From: Caldilineae bacterium
Lineage (GTDB): Bacteria; Chloroflexota; Anaerolineae; J102
DNA: 9,432 bases
Assembly (NCBI GenBank): GCA_011176555.1
Contig: DUEF01000384.1
Coordinates: 1 to 9,432, forward strand
Direction: 5' to 3'
The number at the start of each line of letters is the position of its first letter. The stretch's first letter is position 1. Below, one piece after another: positions 6,478-9,432 of this stretch. The notes below the pieces were generated by a model. It did no database searches, was not told the DNA's origin, and was given only the letters and a program-made list of their open reading frames with translations. The translations under genes were made by a program, and so were the position numbers.

Positions 6478-6541
6478 TTAAGGATTAAAAATTAAAGGGT
6501 GGTTGCGTAGCGTCTTAATCTTTGATCCTTAATCTTTGAGA
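6478..6541. repeat. AT-rich heptad inverted repeat between the Nudix and knotted carbamoyltransferase genes
   Basis: The left arm is three 7-nt words, TTAAGGA, TTAAAAA and TTAAAGG (6478-6498). The right arm is CTTAATC, TTTGATC, CTTAATC and TTTGAGA (6514-6541), which is also a 14-nt direct repeat. The arms are approximate reverse complements around a loop of about 15 nt. The right arm contains the Nudix TAA stop (6531-6529) and encodes its last residues, LKD. The left arm ends 15 nt before the Shine-Dalgarno of the next gene. Confidence 0.7.
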
Positions 6542-7371
6542 TTGACAAATGACGATGGCAGTTCATCGATTCGTCGTCCGATTGTGCGCTCCAGCCGCAG
6601 GATGTGGTCCCCGCGCACGCTTTCACCGTCGGTGGTGCGACCGGAAAGCAGTTCATGGCGCGTGAGCCAGCGGTCGGATGAAGCAAGCTGGAGGGATGTC
6701 AGGCCAGTTACCCGGAAGAAGGTGAAGTGGTAGGCGGTCAGCGCCCCAAAGGTGGGGGAGAGCGCTGTTTTCCCCTGAAACTGGGCGAGTTGTTCGACAT
6801 CGAAATCACCCGCAGCGAAGCTGACCTGGTCATCCAACTCTTCTTCGACCTCGCGGATGATCGTGTCCCGAATCGGTTCGATCCAGTCCTGATTTACTCG
6901 CTGTCTCCCGCCAATCACCTGATAACTGCCAGCCTGCTCATCCCACTGCGCCAGGAACCTTGGCGGCTCTCCGGGCTGGATGATGAGCGCCTGCGCCACG
7001 GGCGTGAAACGAATGGGGGCGGCGTCAGGGATGCGGGAAAGCCGCTCCGCTTCCAGCAAATACACCAGGCTGGAGCCATGCCGCAAGCCCTCATCTTTAT
7101 CTGCGCCGAATTCCTCCGACCAGTCTGTGATGACTGCGCCCGGCGTTTCCGCCCAGGCCGCCAAGCTGTGCAGAAAATAGTAGGCGGGCTGAGAAACAGC
7201 GCGAATGCCTCGCTCAGAAAGCTCGACCGCGCCCCACACGGCCAACATGGCGGCCAATCCCCGCCCGATCACATCCCCACCCGGCAATGCGCGCAGCGGG
7301 ATGGGTTCGTGTCGGGATTGAGGGATTGCTCGCAGCCAGGCGGCGAGCAGGGAGCGGTCGGAAGAAATCAT
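6529..7371 (-). CDS. Nudix hydrolase-like protein with atypical Nudix box
   Basis: A 280-residue protein. Residues about 120-265 look like a Nudix domain: VAQALIIQPGEPPRFLAQWD (125-144), IGGRQR (153-158), then Glu165 and REVEEELDD (173-181), close to REUXEEXGU. Two deviations are visible. The usual Gly before the helix is displaced because four extra residues separate GG from the conserved Glu spacing, and the Gly after EE is Asp. The N-terminal 120 residues are not recognised; they include Trp/Ala-rich helices and no signal peptide. The family hydrolyses nucleoside diphosphates linked to another moiety, or acts as a sensor domain. The substrate is unknown here. I chose the ATG at 7371. The frame extends to a TTG at 7404, but those 11 codons are a repeat hairpin. 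No Shine-Dalgarno is seen. It sits between the two carbamoyltransferase genes. Confidence 0.75.
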   Translation of the reverse strand: MISSDRSLLAAWLRAIPQSRHEPIPLRALPGGDVIGRGLAAMLAVWGAVELSERGIRAVSQPAYYFLHSLAAWAETPGAVITDWSEEFGADKDEGLRHGSSLVYLLEAERLSRIPDAAPIRFTPVAQALIIQPGEPPRFLAQWDEQAGSYQVIGGRQRVNQDWIEPIRDTIIREVEEELDDQVSFAAGDFDVEQLAQFQGKTALSPTFGALTAYHFTFFRVTGLTSLQLASSDRWLTRHELLSGRTTDGESVRGDHILRLERTIGRRIDELPSSFVNLKD

Positions 7372-7375
7372 GACG

Positions 7376-7402
7376 GTAGGGGCGCACCCTTGCGGTCGCC
7401 CC
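7376..7402. repeat. REP-like GC-rich hairpin between the ATC-like and Nudix genes
   Basis: GGGGCG (7379-7384) pairs with CGCCCC (7397-7402), and ACC (7386-7388) with GGT (7394-7396), with C7385 bulged, around loop CTTGC (7389-7393). That is a 9-bp stem with one bulge and a 5-nt loop. The motif GTAGGGGCG...CTTGCGGTCGCCCC resembles a hairpin repeat that I recall as dispersed in Chloroflexota genomes; this is from memory, not a search. The T-run on the minus strand precedes the hairpin, so it is not a conventional terminator. Confidence 0.6.
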
Positions 7403-7410
7403 AAAAAGAC

Positions 7411-8364
7411 CTATTCCATCACGCCGAGGACGGAGGCGAGCAGGGACATGCGCATGACGACGCCGTTGAAGGCCTCTTGCCAATAGCGCGACCAGCGGGT
7501 GATATCCACGTCGGGAGGGATCTCGTCCATGCGCGGCAGCGAGTGCAGCAGAATGGCGTCGGACTTGGCCTTGCTGGTGAGCAGATCGCGGGTGATCTTG
7601 TAGTTGGCGGGGGTCATGCCCTCGTCTCCGGTGCGCTCGTCGCGGGATTTGGTGTAGTCAGGCTGGATCGTCGGCTCGACCAGAATCACATCGGCGTCCC
7701 CGATCACATCACCGACATGGCCGGCGAAAGCGAAATCGAGTCCGGCTTCGGTGAAGTCATTCTTGTATTCGTCGGGCATTTCCATGCCGGGCGGGGCGAC
7801 GAAAGTGATGGGGCAGTCGAACTGGGTGAGGGCGTGACCGAGCGAGTGCATGGTGCGCATGCGCATATCGCCCACAGCCACCCAACGCAAACCGTCGATG
7901 GTTCCTTTTTCGCGCAGCACGGTGTACAGGTCGGTGAGGATCTGGGTGGGATGCTCGCCCCAGCCGTCGCCGCCGTTGATGATGGGAATCGACGCCCATT
8001 TGGCCGCTTCGTGGGGAGCGCCCTTTTGGAAGTGGCGCATGACGATGACATCACCGTAGAACTCCAACATCTTGACGGTGTCTTTGATCGATTCCTGATA
8101 GAAATCGCCGGCGCGGGTCATTTTGGCGTCGGAAAAACCGGTGACAGCGCCGCCCAGACGCAGCATGGCGGCTTCGTGAGCCAGGCGGGTGCGGGTGGAG
8201 GGCTGGTAGAATGCGGTCACCAGGGTTTTTTCCTTCAATAGATCAACGTTGCGGCGATTGCGAGCGATGGGCTCCAGTTCCTCGGCGACTTCGAAAAGGC
8301 GGAAGAACTCGTTGCGTTCAAAATTTTTGAGCGACAGGATGTCGCGACCGGCAAAACTTCTCAT
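7411..8364 (-). CDS. Aspartate/ornithine carbamoyltransferase-family protein, substrate residues altered
   Basis: A 317-residue protein colinear with E. coli PyrB. The carbamoyl-phosphate site is intact: PSTRTR at 55-60, VMRH with Arg110 (E. coli Arg105), GEHPTQ with His138 and Gln141 (His134, Gln137), and LLHSLPRMDEI at 272-282 (HPLPRVDEI in PyrB). Arg170 in RTMHSL corresponds to Arg167, which holds the alpha-carboxylate of aspartate. The 80s loop (DAKMTRAGDFYQES, 79-92) has no Lys at the Lys84 position, and Thr232 in PTIQ replaces Arg229. These two residues grip the beta-carboxylate of aspartate. I therefore think it carbamoylates, or decarbamoylates, another amine. Diverged PyrB is the alternative. 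CGGAG (8377-8373) eight nt upstream supports the ATG. It is first after the regulator, 59 nt away. Confidence 0.85.
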   Translation of the reverse strand: MRSFAGRDILSLKNFERNEFFRLFEVAEELEPIARNRRNVDLLKEKTLVTAFYQPSTRTRLAHEAAMLRLGGAVTGFSDAKMTRAGDFYQESIKDTVKMLEFYGDVIVMRHFQKGAPHEAAKWASIPIINGGDGWGEHPTQILTDLYTVLREKGTIDGLRWVAVGDMRMRTMHSLGHALTQFDCPITFVAPPGMEMPDEYKNDFTEAGLDFAFAGHVGDVIGDADVILVEPTIQPDYTKSRDERTGDEGMTPANYKITRDLLTSKAKSDAILLHSLPRMDEIPPDVDITRWSRYWQEAFNGVVMRMSLLASVLGVME

Positions 8365-8423
8365 TTTTTGTTCTCCGTTTGGAAAATGGGATTGAATGAA
8401 CGATTGGTTGTGGGATTGATTGC
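8365..8423 (-). promoter_or_regulatory. Leader between the regulator and ATC-like genes, with direct repeats
   Basis: The 59-nt gap holds two copies of TGGGATTGA (plus strand 8387-8395 and 8411-8419), 24 nt apart and so about two helical turns, with a related CGATTGG between them (8401-8407). Next to the gene is the ribosome binding site CGGAG (8377-8373). The repeats could be regulator-binding sites or another intergenic repeat. I see no convincing promoter or terminator. Confidence 0.3.
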
Positions 8424-9149
8424 TTATGTTCTGCGTCGAATGAGACGAAAACGAATCAGATCGTCTCTGAAGTAGGATGCTGCTTTCAGGAGTGGATGGT
8501 TGTTGATGTCGTAACCGACCTCCTTGAGCGCCAGGAGCGCCGTTTTTTCGGGCGTTTCCAACTTCTTGGCGATCTCCGGCGAAGCGGAAACAGGCGCGAT
8601 ATCGGAGAGATAATAGCTAAGTTGTTGTTGGCAATGCTCTTCCAGGAATTCATAAATCGGGAGGCTACAGGCGGCCTCATCGTAGGGCTTGACGATGCTG
8701 CTAGCGGGTATGGTGTTACAGGTCAAGATCACCGGTGTCGTGTCTTCTACAAACAGTTTTTCGATCACCAGCACCGTGTCGTTCTCGTCGATGTCCAACT
8801 CCTTTGCGATTTTCGCCCCGGCCGGTTTTTCTTCTGTCCCCAACACGTACACAGAAGGCGTGTAGCCGTGCGCTTCCAAGACGCTCTCGTACGACCAAAT
8901 TTCTTCCAAACGAGATCGGATCTGTAAACCCGGTCTGTTGATGAAAGTCCCCATCCCCTGTTTACGCACGATAGCTCCCTCGCTCTCCAGGCGGCTCAGC
9001 GCATCGCGCACGGTGGTGCGGCTGACCCCCAGCTCGTTGGCCAATTCCGGCTCCGAGGGAATGCGATCCCCCTCGAATTCGCCGTCGAGGATTTGCTGCT
9101 TGATATGGAGTTTGATTTGCTCGGTTAATGAGGGGCTGCGCTTGAACAT
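8424..9149 (-). CDS. GntR-family (HutC subfamily) transcriptional regulator
   Basis: A 241-residue protein. Residues about 5-70 are a GntR winged helix-turn-helix: IKQQILDGEFEGDRIPSEPE, then LANELGVSRTTVRDALSRLE (36-55) and EGAIVRKQGMGTFINRPG. Residues about 95-240 fit the UTRA ligand-binding domain of the HutC/FarR subfamily, with VLVIEKLFVEDTTPVILTCN (126-145) and a C-terminal SYFRDDLIRFRL. Such proteins usually repress adjacent catabolic genes and release DNA on binding a small pathway ligand. It lies first on the strand, directly before the carbamoyltransferase genes, so it probably controls them and itself. The ATG at 9149 has only AT-rich sequence upstream and no strong Shine-Dalgarno. 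The lower-coordinate end has a TAA stop at 8426-8424. Confidence 0.92.
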   Translation of the reverse strand: MFKRSPSLTEQIKLHIKQQILDGEFEGDRIPSEPELANELGVSRTTVRDALSRLESEGAIVRKQGMGTFINRPGLQIRSRLEEIWSYESVLEAHGYTPSVYVLGTEEKPAGAKIAKELDIDENDTVLVIEKLFVEDTTPVILTCNTIPASSIVKPYDEAACSLPIYEFLEEHCQQQLSYYLSDIAPVSASPEIAKKLETPEKTALLALKEVGYDINNHPLLKAASYFRDDLIRFRLIRRRT

Positions 9150-9154
9150 TTATG

Positions 9155-9192
9155 TATTATTGTCGGATTGTATGGTTGTATGACAAATAATA
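9155..9192 (-). promoter_or_regulatory. Putative regulator-binding/promoter region upstream of the GntR gene
   Basis: An imperfect inverted repeat TATTATTGTC (9155-9164) / GACAAATAATA (9182-9192) flanks three tandem 8-nt words, TTGTCGGA, TTGTATGG and TTGTATGA (9160-9183). A perfect small palindrome TTGT-ATG-ACAA lies at 9176-9186, in the size range of GntR half-site pairs. The segment ends 5 nt before the start codon and is AT-rich, as a promoter would be. Autoregulation by the GntR protein is inferred from position and symmetry only. I cannot place -35 and -10 boxes with confidence. Confidence 0.45.
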
Positions 9193-9276
9193 ATGAGTGT
9201 CGGCGCGTTTGTCAAATCCGGCAAAGCGCAGGATGCGTGCTGCGTTTGGGCGGCGTTTGTTGATCCGCCTTCTTTC

Positions 9277-9432
9277 CTACTTGTCTACTCGTTCTTCCCT
9301 GCTTCCCCGGACATCGCTCCCCGGCCCACCATTCGCCATGCCGCTGGCGTATGCTGCGGTGATGCGGGTGTCTAGCTCAAAAGGAATGCGTCCAAGATCT
9401 ACACTCAACCGGTCACTTTTCCGCCCTACCAG
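9277..9432 (-). CDS. C-terminal fragment of an unidentified protein, 5' end outside window
   Basis: The minus-strand frame beginning at base 9432 is open for 51 codons to a TAG at 9279-9277. The other two minus frames close within a few codons of the edge. The peptide contains LGRIPFELDTRITAAYASGM, which loosely recalls the C-terminal IPFDxxVAxAYxxG stretch of MinD/Mrp-type P-loop ATPases. That is a guess from a short match. The tail after it (GGPGSDVRGSREERVDK) is polar and low in pattern. A 51-codon opening can occur by chance in GC-rich DNA. The 84 nt between this stop and 9193 hold a bulged 8-bp hairpin (9203-9229) and a 5-bp hairpin (9249-9269), neither with a T-tract on the minus strand. 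Confidence 0.35.
   Translation of the reverse strand: MVGRKSDRLSVDLGRIPFELDTRITAAYASGMANGGPGSDVRGSREERVDK

Noticed and set aside
5504..6481. Plus-strand open frame of 325 codons
   Set aside because: Antisense to the knotted carbamoyltransferase gene, which has clear catalytic motifs; the composition is that of a shadow frame.
6727..8241. Plus-strand open frame of 504 codons
   Set aside because: It lies antisense to the clear Nudix and carbamoyltransferase genes, has Gly/His/Val-rich composition without motifs, and is the mirror frame of GC-rich coding DNA.
4387..8364. Classical arginine deiminase (arc) operon
   Set aside because: Carbamate kinase is present, but there is no arginine deiminase or arginine/ornithine antiporter, and neither transcarbamylase is a canonical OTC.
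9203..9229. Terminator for the right-edge fragment
   Set aside because: GCGC-g-TTTG/CAAA-GCGC gives an 8-bp stem with a bulge, but no T-tract follows on either strand.
9193..9375. Plus-strand open frame of 60 codons at the right edge
   Set aside because: No ribosome binding site or motif, and it overlaps the more protein-like minus-strand frame that runs to the edge.

Overview
The window carries a minus-strand gene cluster of about 8.5 kb from what looks like a moderately GC-rich bacterium. I suspect a member of the Chloroflexota (Anaerolineae or Caldilineae type). The reasons are the protein repertoire and the intergenic gaps filled with short-period inverted repeats and a GGGGCGACC-type hairpin, which I associate with that phylum. 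This is inference, since no marker gene settles the taxonomy. All recognised genes are on the minus strand, so transcription runs from high to low coordinates.

In transcription order: an edge fragment of an unknown protein (9432-9277); a GntR/HutC-type repressor (9149-8424) with repeated and inverted motifs upstream; an aspartate/ornithine-carbamoyltransferase homologue (8364-7411); a Nudix-like protein (7371-6529); a second carbamoyltransferase of the knotted AOTC/SOTC/YgeW type (6451-5477); carbamate kinase (5337-4387); a threonine-synthase-like PLP enzyme with an N-terminal zinc ribbon (4262-2961); a DinJ-YafQ toxin-antitoxin pair (2909-2377); a 490-residue TrpB-fold PLP enzyme of unknown substrate (2344-872); a rho-independent terminator (about 755-706); and, behind its own promoter, an RNase Z-like metallo-beta-lactamase protein that runs off the left edge (647-1).

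The metabolic core is two different carbamoyltransferases, carbamate kinase and two fold-type II PLP enzymes under a ligand-responsive regulator. No carbamoyl-phosphate synthase, arginine deiminase or other pyrimidine gene is present. The simplest reading is catabolic: a ureido (carbamoylated) compound is phosphorolysed to carbamoyl phosphate plus an amine or amino acid. Carbamate kinase then makes ATP, CO2 and ammonia, and the PLP enzymes deaminate or rearrange the released amino acid. This resembles in logic the E. coli ygeW-ygeX-yqeA region, but with different proteins. The PyrB-like protein lacks both residues that hold the beta-carboxylate of aspartate in E. coli ATCase, so it is probably not ordinary PyrB.

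Four gaps between the metabolic genes hold distinct repeat elements. Two are 7-nt-period inverted repeats, one is a 9-nt-period inverted repeat, and one is a REP-like hairpin. Three of them lie right at the upstream gene's stop codon. The toxin-antitoxin pair is visibly more AT-rich in part and looks like a later insertion.
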